Source: Furcasterigmium furcatum
Taxonomy: Eukaryota; Ascomycota; Sordariomycetes; Glomerellales; Plectosphaerellaceae
Assembly: GCA_001599815.1 (NCBI GenBank)
Contig: BCIA01000003.1
Coordinates: 2,232,001-2,296,000 of the forward strand
Reading direction: 5' to 3'
Length of the DNA: 64,000 nucleotides
Shown here: piece after piece, positions 23,145 through 34,384 of the stretch
Position numbering within the stretch: position 1 is the stretch's first letter
How the letters are laid out: each line of letters begins with the position of its first letter
The notes under the pieces: model-generated
What the model was told of the DNA's origin: nothing
Database searches by the model: none
The model's input: only the letters and a program-made list of their open reading frames with translations
Program-made: the position numbers and the translations under genes

Positions 23145-25100
23145 ATGGGTCGGAGGAAGATTGAGATCAAGGCCATCAAGGATGACCGGAACCGCTCGGT
23201 GTACGTACAGAATCCCTCCTGCGCTCGATGCATCGCACCATGCTAACCAGTCCCGCGCAATAGCACCTTTCTGAAGCGCAAGGGCGGCCTGTTCAAGAAG
23301 GCGCACGAGCTCTCCGTGCTCTGCTCCGTCGATGTGGCCGTCTTCATCTTCGGCACGAACAAGAAGCTGTACGAGTACTCCTCGTCCGACATGAACAAGC
23401 TGATCCAGCGATACCACTTCGTAAGTAGCAGTCAAGGGCGCGCGGGCCAAACAGTGAGCAAGCACTGATTCTGTTTCCAGCACGGCGGACCCAACGAACA
23501 CAAGGGACCCTCCGACTTCAACGGCGGCAACGATGACGAGGACGAGGAAGACGAGAACGGCACCCCGCCCCAGCGGGAGTCCATGGAGCCGCAGATGATG
23601 CCTCCTCACTACCCAGGCCAAGCCCCCTTCCCGCACATGAGGCAACATGAGCCCTCGGCATCTCCGCCGATCAACGGCATGCCCTTCCAGCACCCCGGGC
23701 ACCCGGGCCAGCGCAGCCATACNCCCCAGCCTCAGATGTCCCGTCCCGCCTCCAGGCAAGATGTCCGCCGGATGAACCAGCCGCCACCGCAGCCCCAGGG
23801 CCCGGTGAACGGATATGCCTACATGCCCAACCCTGCCATTTACCAACCGCAGAACCAGCAGCCCATGCCTCCCGGCATGCAGCAACAACCGCAGTACACA
23901 TCTTATCCCCACAGCCAACAGCCGCCGCCGCAGCAGCCTCAGCAACCACACATGCAGCAGTACCTGGAAGAGCAGCGGAGGTCTTCCGCGCCGCCCACCA
24001 GCTATCCTCATCCTCCTCCTCAAGTGTCGCGAGTCTCGCCTTCACCGCCCCAGCCGCCTCCTTCCCAGCTCCCTCAGCCTCCGCAGGTCTCGGTGTCACC
24101 ACCGCAGCCCCAGCACCTGAGTCAACAGCCCCAGGCGCAGGAGGGCGCAATGCTGGCACCGATGGACGTCAAGTCAGAGCCTCGCGACCGGCCGCCGCAA
24201 CCGCCAATGCTGCTGACCACGGATTCTGCAATCAAGAAGATGCCGCAGCGAAAGCAGCACAGCATCTTCACGCCCATCGACGAGAACCGCTCTATCCTGT
24301 CACAGCACTTTGCCTCCTTTGCCGCCCCTGATCCGAGCAGCCTCAAGGCAGACATGGCTGTCAAGATTGAAGCCGGCACCAAGAGTGATCCTGCTAGCCG
24401 ATCTCAGTCCGTCGATGTTGGCTCTGTGATCCGGGGACAGGAGGGCACATCCTCACCGCCGGCACCACAGGCCAAGGGCCGTGGATCCGTGTCTACTATA
24501 CCTGAGGTGGGCTTCACACCGCCATCGCGCTCCAACACTGGAGGAGCGAGGCCTATGCTTCGTCTGGAGATTCCTGACGAGCCTTCCGATGGCGGTGGAA
24601 GCGCAACGGCAGCCTCCGAGACACAATCACCCCGCAACAACAACAGTGAACCGGCAGCTTCTAATGCGGCCAGGCGACCCGAGGGCCAAGCCTCCAACAT
24701 GGTCCTCCCGCCGCCCTCACCTTCGGGGCCTCCCCTCTTGTCAGCCGGCGCAACGGGGCCCCCGAATCCGTTCGCCCGTCCGGCGCCGCAACAAAGCAAT
24801 GGCGGCGTAAATATCGATACCCCTGTTTCCGCGCTTCCTTCTCGCTTCATGAACAATGACTTCCTCCCGTCGCCCAGCAGCTTCGACCCGTACTGGAGCT
24901 ACCGTGGCGGCAACGACAACAACACTCTTCCGAGCCCGCTTAACTTTGCGACGCCCGTGGTCGGATCCGGCCCGAGCTTCCTGCGCGAGGAGATCAACAG
25001 CACCACGGGCAAGCGCAAGACACCGGACCCGAGCGGCACTGGTCCCGTGGAGGGGGCTGATGCCGGCGGGGACACGAAGCGGGCCAGGGTCGACGCGTAG
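23145..25100 (+). CDS. rlm1: MEF2/Rlm1-type MADS-box transcription factor
   Basis: The 610-aa product comes from exons 23145-23200, 23264-23420 and 23481-25100. The MADS domain fills the first ~57 residues: [19 protein letters not shown], then [20 protein letters not shown] and [19 protein letters not shown]. Its opening and the following helix put it in the MEF2-like class with yeast Rlm1, Aspergillus RlmA and Magnaporthe Mig1. Those act below the cell-wall-integrity MAP kinase and bind CTA(A/T)4TAG. The remaining ~540 residues are Pro/Gln-rich and low in complexity, with several Ser-Pro/Thr-Pro sites as expected for a MAPK target. One ambiguous base (n at 23723) hides one residue. The start is fixed by the MADS domain. 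The direct target pathway is inferred from family. Confidence 0.92.
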
Positions 25101-26098
25101 TGCGTCGGCATGTACTGTACGACTTTGGCAAAATGGTTTGGTGGAGGACCCTGCTCGGCATCTATGTGTTTACTTCATGGGGATGGACTTACATGATACC
25201 TTTTTCCTTCTGGCTGCATTCTGCGCCGGGACCTCTTCTTTACCCCTCGGGGACACCAAATAGGGTTTGGTTGATACTACTATTTCACTGCATGGCGTGG
25301 CGCATGGGGCATATTTCGGTTGGTCTGCGTATTTGCTTTGGGATTTGCGTTGTCGGCTTCCTTTGGGGAAGACAGGCACGGGCATGATCGATGGGGAGCG
25401 GAGTATGCGTTAAATTGATTCTGCGGTCTTGAAATTGAAATGTTTGCACAATTTGTTGGTGGTCTTGATCCTCTAAAGTGAAGATGTCGTGATGCTCTGG
25501 CGATGCTCGTATTGCGCCTCCACGTCAGCCCTCTCTAGGTTTTGCCGGATCAAGCAAGAGGGAGGTGGTCTCCTTCTCGGCCTTCCCGCCTTGAAGTGGT
25601 CGCTGATGAAACGCAGCGCGCCGCCAACATGTCACAGGGCGGCCGGCCCCACTGAGCACACGCCGCCACGCAAGCGCCAAGCCTCTGCTTGGAGAGTCCG
25701 GGGCTGGCTTCATCCGGCCGGAAACTGGGTGGCGATGCAGCTGGCGCCGCTGCGTGTTCCCAAGTCAGTCCGATTGCTGAAGGGAGGGTCGGGATTTCTA
25801 CCAAGGCGCCTTCTCGCTTTACATACCTGCTTCCTTCTCCTCTCCCACCATCCCCCGGACAAACACCTTTCTCAAACCCCCGATCTGCGACCAGGAAGAC
25901 TGCCCTGCCCTGCTTGTTTTCCCTCGACGACGTTTCACTCCCAGCGATCGACTCGCATCTTGGCCCGGCTTGGCTCACCATAGAAACGAACCTTTGCCGC
26001 CCGTGACCTCGACTCCTCTTCTTCCTCCATCCAACAACAACAACGACCCGACCGCCATCCAGGCCTCATCTAAAATCATCACTGCGAACTCCCGAGAA
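25101..26098. other. Intergenic; nothing recognised
   Basis: This holds the 3' region of the MADS gene and the promoter and C/T-rich leader (about 25820-26098) of the RCR gene. No RNA gene, repeat or extra coding frame could be supported. Confidence 0.5.
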
Positions 26099-26726
26099 AT
26101 GATGATCCCGTCATCGGCGGCAGCGCCGCTGCTCGCCCGTCAGACTCGTGACGACGACGATGTACATTGGTGGTACAGCGACGTACGTCCCCCCATCCCT
26201 CCCCCCGGACCCTTCCTCATCAGCCTGCTAACCCTCCCTCCAGACCGGCCGCATCGTCAAGTGGTCCGTCTTCCTAGGCCTCCTCGTCCTCCTCACCGCC
26301 TACATCGTCGGCGGCTACCTCCACGCCCGCTCGCGCCTCCGCAAGGGCCTCCTCCCGCTCGCCTACCACCGCTGGCTCGTCCGCCGCTCCGAGCTCGCCC
26401 GCATCGACCCGGCCTACGCATACCCGCCCCAGGGCCCCACGCCGTACATGCCGCGCAGCGGCTGGTCGACGCACCGCCCCGCCGACGCCTACCACATGCA
26501 GGACATGGGCGTGCCGCCGCCGCCCGTCTACGACCCCAGGGACCAGCGCCCGCCGGTCTACTCGCCCCCCGAGGGCGGCAGCAAGGTCAACCCGACGCAG
26601 ACGTGGCAGACGCAGGGCGTGCAGAGCCGGGCGGACGAGGACTTCGCGCCGCCCGCGGGGCCGCCGCCGGCGGCCGGTCAGGGGCTGGCGCCGCAGGGCA
26701 CGGGGAACACGAATCCGTTCCGCTAG
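26099..26726 (+). CDS. RCR-family single-pass membrane protein with two PPxY motifs
   Basis: The 188-aa product comes from exons 26099-26182 and 26244-26726. A short lumenal or extracellular N-terminus (DDDDVHWWYSD) leads into one membrane helix at about residues 32-54 (WSVFLGLLVLLTAYIVGGYL). A basic juxtamembrane stretch (HARSRLRKG) and a Pro-rich cytosolic tail follow. The tail carries two PPVY motifs, at VPPPPVYD and RPPVYSPP, the binding site for WW domains of Rsp5/Nedd4 ligases. This matches the fungal RCR family (yeast Rcr1/Rcr2). Those proteins affect chitin deposition and Congo-red resistance and act as Rsp5-linked trafficking factors. The first of two adjacent ATGs is used as start. 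Confidence 0.82.
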
Positions 26727-27007
26727 ATGCGGCGTGCAGGGCCGCGAGAGAGATGTGAACCGGGCGGGATGTTTTGCGGGGATTCAGCCAGCGATCATTT
26801 GGTCATGGGAGGACTTGTATTGGTACAGAGAGCGAAATGATATATAATTTACAAGCCAGAATCGGTCCATGTCCACAACCATGCAAGAGACGCCGCGCTG
26901 TGATGTGATAGTATAAGTAATGTGAGGTATGGTGATGTGCATGTGGGGGGGAAAAGGAGTCATATATCGTAGAATCGTTACATCGTTCAGAACGGTGGTT
27001 GTGGCTG

Positions 27008-27783
27008 TCAGTCCAGTTCCATTGCATCGTCTTTTGCGCCTGACGCAGCCGCGAGAACGCTGGGGTCGACGCGGGGTGGCATCTCGACCTTGTCTCCGGT
27101 GCCTTCCCTCTCACGGCGTTGGCGGTCACGTGTCCTCGCGCGAGCGTCGATGATGGCCTTTCGGACGCCGTCTTGCTCGGCGGGCACGGAGATGGAGGAG
27201 GGGTCGTTGTAGAGGACGACTTGCATGCCGGCGAGCTCGCCCTCGGGATTCACGGGGACGGGGCGGGGGATGGACGGGGAGGCGGCGGACAGGTGGAGGC
27301 GGTGCTTGCGCAGGTGGCGCTCGATGTCGGGGAGGAAAACGAGACGGCCATCTTCGATTTCCGAGTCGGAAGAGGAGAGCTCGTCGTCGAGGGAGTAGAT
27401 GTAGACCTTGTGTTTGGTGTCGTCGACTCGCATGGGGGAGTCATCGGCATCCGGGGGCTGTGGTGTTGCGCCGGATGGAGGGGCAGCTATGGAGGACGAC
27501 GGCGTGGGGTTCTCGACGGGGACGTAGAGCTTCTGGCCATTGTGTTCTGGGGTTGTGTTAGTTGAGGAGATGCGACTTCAAAGGGGAGGAATTGCCCGCA
27601 GAGGTATAAGGGTTGTTGAGAAAAATCAAGCATACCTAAGTTGAGAAGACTAAGCCTCTTGGAAAGGCGTTCATTGTCCTGCGACTCGGCCTTGCGCTTC
27701 CGTCGCGTGGTCGTTGGGGATGGGGGATCAGACGTGGTATTAGTGGCGGTGCTGGAGTGGTCACAGTAGCCTCCTTGCACCAT
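27008..27783 (-). CDS. Hypothetical protein, possibly conserved in ascomycetes
   Basis: The 228-aa product comes from exons 27636-27783 and 27008-27546 (minus strand), with an 89-nt intron carrying GTATGC, CTAAC and CAG. There is a basic patch (TTRRKRKAESQ), a short leucine-rich segment (ERLSKRLSLLNLEHNGQKLY) and an acidic run (LDDELSSSDSEIEDGRLVFL). A C-terminal region (VRKAIIDARARTRDRQRRE) is probably helical. No domain is recognised, and there is no signal peptide or membrane helix. The basic patch could be a nuclear signal. The splice-consistent pattern and ordered motifs suggest a real gene. Function is unknown. It is divergent from the alanyl-tRNA synthetase gene, with about 0.5-0.9 kb between them. 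Confidence 0.75.
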
Positions 27784-28277
27784 TTTCGGCCTGAGGTTTG
27801 GGGGAAGACAGGGGCAGCTCCAGGTCCTAGTTCCGACGGCCAGCTCTTTTCCCTTGCAAGTTACTGTGCCTGGCCCCTTCAACCGCGACTGCAGCACGAC
27901 AGACGGCGAGCGAGCGAGCGACACGGAGCGACGGCTGAATGAGAGAGCGGTACTGCTCAATGCGACGATAATCGGGACGACAGCGACAACGACGGCCTCG
28001 TCTCTGTCTGCGATTGGGCGTCTCGGGGAGCAGATGCGCCAGCTCGGTTGACGGGCGTCAGAGAGCCGGGTTGCATCGGTCGCAGAGTCACGGGCTCTGA
28101 CTCTTTCGGTCTGTCAACGGGCGCCAGGACGATAAGGAGTGGTCGAGGTCGAGTTGAGGTAAGGCGCTCGGGGCGGTGAGATCGGAGCAACGGGACGAGA
28201 AACTGGTCTGCGACAGACAGACAGAAGGATAAGGAACACTACTTATCCCGGGGCCACACACACGCTCAGAGTCGGAG

Positions 28278-28688
28278 ATGGAGAAGCTGTGCAGGAGGAC
28301 GACTCGGATGCAGGGTCGCCAGTGGTGCAGCGCTTTTCTAGGGTCGGGCGGCGCTGGGAGCTCGGCTTTTGTAGCAGCTTTGACTCATCCTTGTAGAACT
28401 TTCTGTGCAGCAGCAGCAAGAACGACCCCTCCCCCTCCTTCCTCCACCCGACTCACACTATTCCCCCACCATCAACGCCGACACCGTCAAACACTACTCG
28501 GGAACCAATTTTCATCCTCCAACACACATCTCGCCACTGCTTCGAGCCGAGTTCGAGGCGCCCGATATTCCTCGAATTCCTCCAGACACACCCTCCGAAA
28601 TACACATTGGATCCAGAGCAGGTCCCTTGCGACATCCTCGACAACATCTCGGCCCTCGCGCGACACCTCTCCCGACACCACCGTCAAC
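28278..28688 (+). other. In-frame N-terminal extension of AlaRS (putative presequence)
   Basis: The frame is open for 137 codons upstream of the cytosolic start, with ATGs at 28278 and 28308. The peptide is rich in Arg, Ser, Thr and Ala and nearly free of acid residues after the first few. It contains ARYSSNS and SRSLATSS, which resemble Arg-2 type presequence cleavage sites. Use as a mitochondrial signal is inferred. Confidence 0.6.
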
Positions 28689-31600
28689 ATGGCTGAGGAG
28701 CAAAAGTGGCCGGCCGCCAAGGTCCGCGAGACCTTCCTCAAGTTCTTCGAGGCCAAGGAGCACACCATTGGTATGTTTTTGCTTGCGCCCAGCTGCTCTC
28801 GCGCTCGCCACCTCTCTCTCGCCCAAGGGATACCAAGCTGACTCACCTATACAGTGCCTTCCTCCTCGGTCTGCCCCCTCGAAGATAAGACCCTCCTCTT
28901 CACCAATGCTGGCATGAACCAGTTCAAGCCCGTCTTCCTCGGCACCGTCGCCCAGTCCTCCCCTCTCTACCCCCTCAAGCGCGCTGTCGATACCCAAAAG
29001 TGCATTCGCGCCGGTGGCAAACATAACGATCTCGACGATGTCGGCAAGGACAGCTACCACCACACCTTTTTCGAGATGCTGGGCAACTGGTCTTTCGGAG
29101 ACTACTTCAAGAAGGAGGCCATCGAGTATGCCTGGGAGCTCCTCGTCAACGTCTACGGCCTGGACCCCACCCGACTCTACGCGACCTATTTCGAAGGCGA
29201 CGCCACCCTCGGCCTGGAGCCTGATCTGGAGGCCAAGGCGCTGTGGATGTCAGTTGGTATTCCCGAGGACCGTATTCTGAGCGGCAATGCGAAGGACAAC
29301 TTCTGGGAGATGGGTGACCAGGGTCCCTGTGGTCCCTGCAGCGAGCTGCACTACGATATCCGTGGCGGCCGCAACGCCGCCCACCTCGTCAACCAGGACG
29401 ACCCTGAGGTGATTGAGATCTGGAATCTCGTCTTCATGCAGTTCGACAGACTCGCCGATAGATCCCTCAAGCCCCTGCCCGCCAAGCACATCGACACCGG
29501 CCTTGGCTTCGAGCGCCTCGTCTCCTGCCTGCAAGGAAAGCGATCCAACTACGACACCGACGTCTTCTACCCTCTCTTCCAGAAGATCCAGGAGGTCACC
29601 GGCGCGAGGACATACACCGACAAGTACGGCGCCGACGATAAGGACGGCATTGACACTGCCTACCGTGTTTGCGCCGACCACATCCGCCTTCTCGCCCACT
29701 CCATCACCGACGGCGGTGTGCCCGGACCCCTGGGTAGGGGCTATGTCATCCGCCGTGTTCTCCGAAGAGGTGTCCGCTTCGCCCGCAAGTACTTTAACGC
29801 TGAGATCGGAACCTTCTTCTCTCGTATTCTGCCTGCCCTCGTCGACCAGATGAGCGAGCAGTTCCCCGCCCTGAAGGAGAAGCAGCAGGATATCACCGAG
29901 ATCCTCGACGAGGAAGAGGAGGCTTTCGCCAGGACCCTCGACAGAGGCGAGGCGCAGTTCGAAAAGTACGCCGCTGCCCTGCAGAAGAAGGGCGAGTCCC
30001 AACTTACTGGCGCCGACGTATGGAGACTGTACGACACTTACGGTTTCCCCGTCGACCTTACCGCGATCATGGCTGAGGAGAAAGGCTTGAGCTTCAGCGA
30101 GGCCGAGGTCTCCGTTGCTCAGGAGCTTGCCCGCGAGGCCAGCAAAGTCGTCAAGCAGGGCGTTCAGCAATTCGCCAAGCTTACCGTCCACGAGATCTCC
30201 GAGCTCGACACCCGCAAGGTCCAGCGCACCAATGATGACGCAAAGTACCAGAAGGGCGATGTCAAGGGCAAGGTGCAGCTCGTCTTCGACGGCAAGGGCT
30301 TTGTCGACACGACTGAGGGCATCCCTGCCGATGCCCCTATTGGCCTGATCGTCGACACTACTTCCTTCTATGCCGAGTCCGGTGGACAGGTTAGCGATGT
30401 CGGTATCATCACGATCGACGGCGTTGCCGAGTTCCGCGTCCTGGACGTTCAGTCATATGGTGGTTACTGCCTCCACAACGGATACATGGTCTATGGAAAG
30501 CTCTCCAAGGGAGATGAGGTTCTGACCTGCTACGATGAGCTCGTCAGGGCGCCCATCCGCAACAACCACACCGGCACACATATTCTCAACCATGCGTAAG
30601 TCTTCCGACGAGATAGTATCACGTAATCAAGCTCGAACATTCGCTAACCGATCCGACTGCAGTCTGAGGGAAACTCTGGGTAGCCATGTTGACCAGAAGG
30701 GCTCCGTCGTCGATGCCGCCAAGCTTCGCTTCGATTTCAGCCACAAGGCCGGCATGACGCCGCAGGAGATCAAGAAGGTTGAGGACATGTGCAACGAGTA
30801 CATCCGCCGCGACAGCCCCGTGCTCAGCGCCGATTCCAACCTCGACAATGCCCGCCAGATCGACACCTTGCGCGCCGTCTTCGGCGAGACGTACCCCAAC
30901 CCTGTCAGGGTCGTCAGCATCGGCGTCCCGGTCGAGAAGCTCCTCGAGGACCCCCACAACCCCGAGTGGCAGAAGTACTCCGTGGAGTTCTGCGGCGGCA
31001 CCCACGTCGAGCGCACCGGTCTCATCAAGAACCTCGTCCTCATTGAGGAGGGCGGCATCGCCAAGGGCGTCCGCCGCGTGACCGCCTTCACAGGCGAGGC
31101 GGCGCACGCCGTCCAGCGCGAGGCCGAGGAGCTCGACAAGGAGCTCGTCGTCCTCGAGGGACTGCCGTACAGCCCCGCCAAGGATAAGGCGGCTAAGGAC
31201 TTCTCGCAGAAGCTCAGCACGTCGGTCATCTCGACACTCACCAAGGACGACCTCAGGAAGCGCCTTGAGAAGGTCGTCAAGGCCAGCCTCGACCTGCAGA
31301 AGAAGGCGCAGAAAGCTGAGAGCAAGGCCGCCCTCGACGCGGTACAGGCGCACTTCAAGGAGAAGCCCAACTCCAAGGTGTTCGTCGGCCGGCTGCCCAT
31401 GTCCCCGAACCCGAAGATCCTCACCGAGATCGTCAGGACCGTGCAGAAGGAGAAGGAGAGGTCGGTGTACCTTTTCGCCGGCGGCCCGGAGCACGGCGCC
31501 GTCGTGCACAGTGTTCTTGTCGGCAGCCACCTCGCCGAGAAGGGCGTCACCGCCGAGTCGTGGGCGGGCGCCGTCAGCGAGGTTGTGGGCGGTAAGAGCG

Positions 31601-31704
31601 GCGGTAAGGAGCCGACAAGGTCGGGACAGGGAACAAAGCCCGAAAGCATTGATGAGGGCGTCGCGACCGCGACAAAGTGGCTCGAGGAGAAGCTGAAGTT
31701 GTAG
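28689..31704 (+). CDS. ala1: Alanyl-tRNA synthetase, probably cytosolic and mitochondrial
   Basis: The cytosolic form is 954 aa from exons 28689-28770, 28855-30595 and 30663-31704. The class II core carries [16 protein letters not shown] and [15 protein letters not shown]. The C-terminal editing domain has HNNHTGTH and [10 protein letters not shown], whose His and Cys ligands bind zinc. A final C-Ala domain follows a coiled region. The enzyme charges tRNA-Ala and clears Ser/Gly mischarging. The ATG at 28689 ([20 protein letters not shown]) matches the usual cytosolic start. The same frame is open upstream to ATGs at 28278 and 28308, which would add 137 or 127 residues that look like a mitochondrial presequence (see findings). 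One gene serving both compartments is known for yeast ALA1. Confidence 0.96.
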
Positions 31705-32047
31705 ACTCATGATGCGCTGTATGTGGGAACTGGCCGCGGAGATATCCTGGAGGAGGCGTGTAAAATCAGAAATTCAGAATCAGAGTGCATGTAGATAGTT
31801 ATCAAGACGTGTCGATTCCACGATGAGCTGCAGGAACGTTTCGACGAGAGGTGCATGTGGCGGATGGCTGCCGCAGGCTCCCATGGATGATATTTGTGAA
31901 GAGAAATGGGGGTACATCTCGGCTGCCTGCCCTCAGCGTGGCAACAGATGGTCTATCATACAGTACACATTGTATCTAAATTCCCCCGTCTTATACACAC
32001 TTCCAGCTGCCTTTCGATCCTCGAGCTCAGCTTCGTTTGTGAGTGTC
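31705..32047. other. Short intergenic between convergent genes
   Basis: This holds the 3' regions of AlaRS (plus) and the methyltransferase-like gene (minus). Nothing else was seen. Confidence 0.5.
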
Positions 32048-33718
32048 TTACACCGTCACCATGACGCTTGCGTTCTGGTAGTAGCTCAGCAGCGGGTTCT
32101 CGCCGCTCCGGGTGGTCGTGTCCTCGAGGTATGCCCAACGGCGCATGAAGTCGCCATGCGTCGAGACGCGGGTGAGCTTGCCGGTGATGGCCTGGTAAAG
32201 GGCCTCGACGGTGTTGAAGTCTGTAGGGAACATGATGTCGAAGAAGCCCTGATGAACCTGTAGATGAGGGCGTCAGCATGTATGCCAGACTTACTCGACA
32301 TGAGAAAGGAAACTCACCAATGGCGTCGACACCGTCACTGTCCGCCGCTCAAAGCGCGTCTGCACCACCGGCGCATTGAGACCCTTGATGGCCTGCGGCA
32401 GCGAGTGGAAATCACTCGTCAGCAGCCGATGGGCCGGGAAGTACTTCTCCAGCACGTCGAAGAAGAGCATCAGCTTCGTCGGGATGTACTCCGGCGCGGA
32501 CAGGTTGGAGGCGCCCGGCACGCTCGCGCCCAGCTCGCGCATCCAGCGCTTGGACGGGTAGGGCACGGGGTACCGGCCGGCAGTGGCGGCGTGTCTCACG
32601 CGCAGGAAGCGTGCGGCGACGGGGTCGAGGTTGGGGTCGTAGAACTCGAAGAAGTTCCCGTCGCCGTCGATGAGCACGCGCGCCTGGAGGGGCTCCTCCG
32701 TCCGCAGATCGTAGCGGATGCAGTCGTGGGCGAAGTTGTCGAAGACCTCCATGGCGATGAAGAAGCAGGGCGAGGGGACCCGCTCGGACCAGTCGAAGAT
32801 GGAGCGGTTGATGATCTCGACGTGCTCGGCGTGGCCGCCCTGGGAGGCGGCGGCGGTGAGGGATGAGGACTCGGAGTCTGCTGCGCGGAGGCTGCCGCCC
32901 TGGAGGTCGGCGAGGGCGGAGGAGATCTCGATGATGCGGTACTGGGTGCGGGCGTAGACCTGGGGGTCGATGTCGCGGATGTAGTCGAGGATATTGAGCA
33001 TGAGGGTGCCGCGGCCGGCGCCCATTTCGTAGATGATGAGGTCGTGGTAGGGGTAGGTGGTGAGGCGGTAGTTGGTGATGAGGTAGCGGGCTAGGGCCTC
33101 GCCGTAGTAGGGGCGGAAGAGCTCCGTCGGTGTGTGCCATAGAGGCCTGTCTTCGCTCGGTGAGCCCTGGAGGGCGTCGAGCTTGTCCTCAAACTCGGTG
33201 TATCGGCGGCCAATTTCTCTCTGGAAGGCGGGCTCGTGGGGGAGGGAGGGAAAGTCGAAGGGCTCGCCGGGGGAGAAGATGACGACGTTTTTGGAGAAGT
33301 AGCCGTAGTTCGGGTTATAGAGACTGTCTGCGAGGGGTCAGTATTGTTGGCCCGAGTGCACGCTGCACTGAGGGTGCGAGGACAGACCATCGACGAGGTC
33401 GCGCATGAGCATCTTGACTTTCCGCGGCCGGGTTTGGCGAGACTTAAGGTCGTCCGCCGTCACCGTCGGGTAGCTGTAGAACTCTTCGGTGCGGTCCGAG
33501 GGGAAGAAATTGGTTCTTGGCTGCCAGCTGCTCTCGTTGGTCTTCTCTCCCTTCTGCATGCCCGTCTTGACAGCATATTGTCTCCTCTGGTGGTGGTGAT
33601 GCGGCGGTCTGGGCACGTGTCTGGCGGCTTCTCTCAGTCTGAGCAGGTTTTGTCGGGGGCGGCAGGCCGGGTGCCGGAAGAGCTCCCGGAAGATGCGCGT
33701 CACGATGGGAGAGTCCAT
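32048..33718 (-). CDS. NDUFAF7: MidA/NDUFAF7-type mitochondrial methyltransferase
   Basis: The 516-aa product (minus strand) comes from exons 33388-33718, 32318-33327 and 32048-32257, with two 60-nt introns. The N-terminus (IVTRIFRELFRHPACRPRQN to HHQRRQYAVKTG) is basic and Ser/Ala-bearing, fitting a mitochondrial presequence ending near RRQYA. The family core follows: LYNPNYGYFSKNVVIF, then YYGEALARYLI, and the SAM-binding loop IIYEMGAGRGTLMLNILDYI. Further on, MEVFDNFAHD matches the usual E.FDN/LP-like segment. MidA/NDUFAF7 dimethylates an arginine of the complex I 49-kDa subunit during assembly; that role is inferred here. In-frame ATGs exist upstream (for example near 33832), so the exact start is uncertain. 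Confidence 0.85.
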
Positions 33719-34384
33719 TGCCGGCAGTCCCGCAGAATCGGTGGCGCGGCCGAAGAGTTGCTGGAGGGGAAGTGGTCGAGGTTCGAGACTGGGGTTGCGG
33801 CTCGGGCGATGTGCAGGTCGAAGAAGTCGATTCATGGAGTCTGGATTTCCCCAGCAGCCCGAGCTTCTCCAATTCGCACAAGGCACAGGCCAATTCGTAC
33901 CCGCACCGCATTTCCACCGGCCTCGACTAGCACAGGGTCCGGACGCATCATCTATTTAGCCTTGATGGTCAATGGCTGTCGTTCCAAATCATTGGCGATT
34001 GAAATGAGGGCGATCTCGAATTCTGAATACCTCACTGAGAGCTCGTCTAGAGTGCACGAGGCTCTCTGGCCAGGCCGATGTGTTCTTCCCAGTCTCAAAA
34101 TGACATCACCTCTCAGGGTCCTGACGATACTACCAAATCAGGATTAGTGCGCTCGTCGCTCTTATTAGTAGCGAAGCCGGTCACTCCCTCGTACTTGTAT
34201 TCCCAACGGCTTCCATTGCAACTTGGTGTCCAACCAGTGGACTGACTACCAGGTCTAGCTAGGCGAGCTTTTCGAATGGTGACCGATCTGATGGCCCTCA
34301 AGGACAGTCATTTTCCCTGACTTGACCCTCCGAGAGCCACCAACCACACAGGCATATTTCTGCTTGGCAATCTCAGTCACGGTC
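33719..34384. other. Divergent promoter region
   Basis: This lies between the minus-strand methyltransferase gene and the plus-strand pfkB gene. The first ~170 bases continue the open frame of the methyltransferase gene and may encode a longer presequence. Nothing else was recognised. Confidence 0.45.

Noticed and set aside
30619..31710. 340-363-codon minus-strand frames opposite AlaRS exon 3
   Set aside because: They are shadows of AlaRS codon bias, with no recognisable product.
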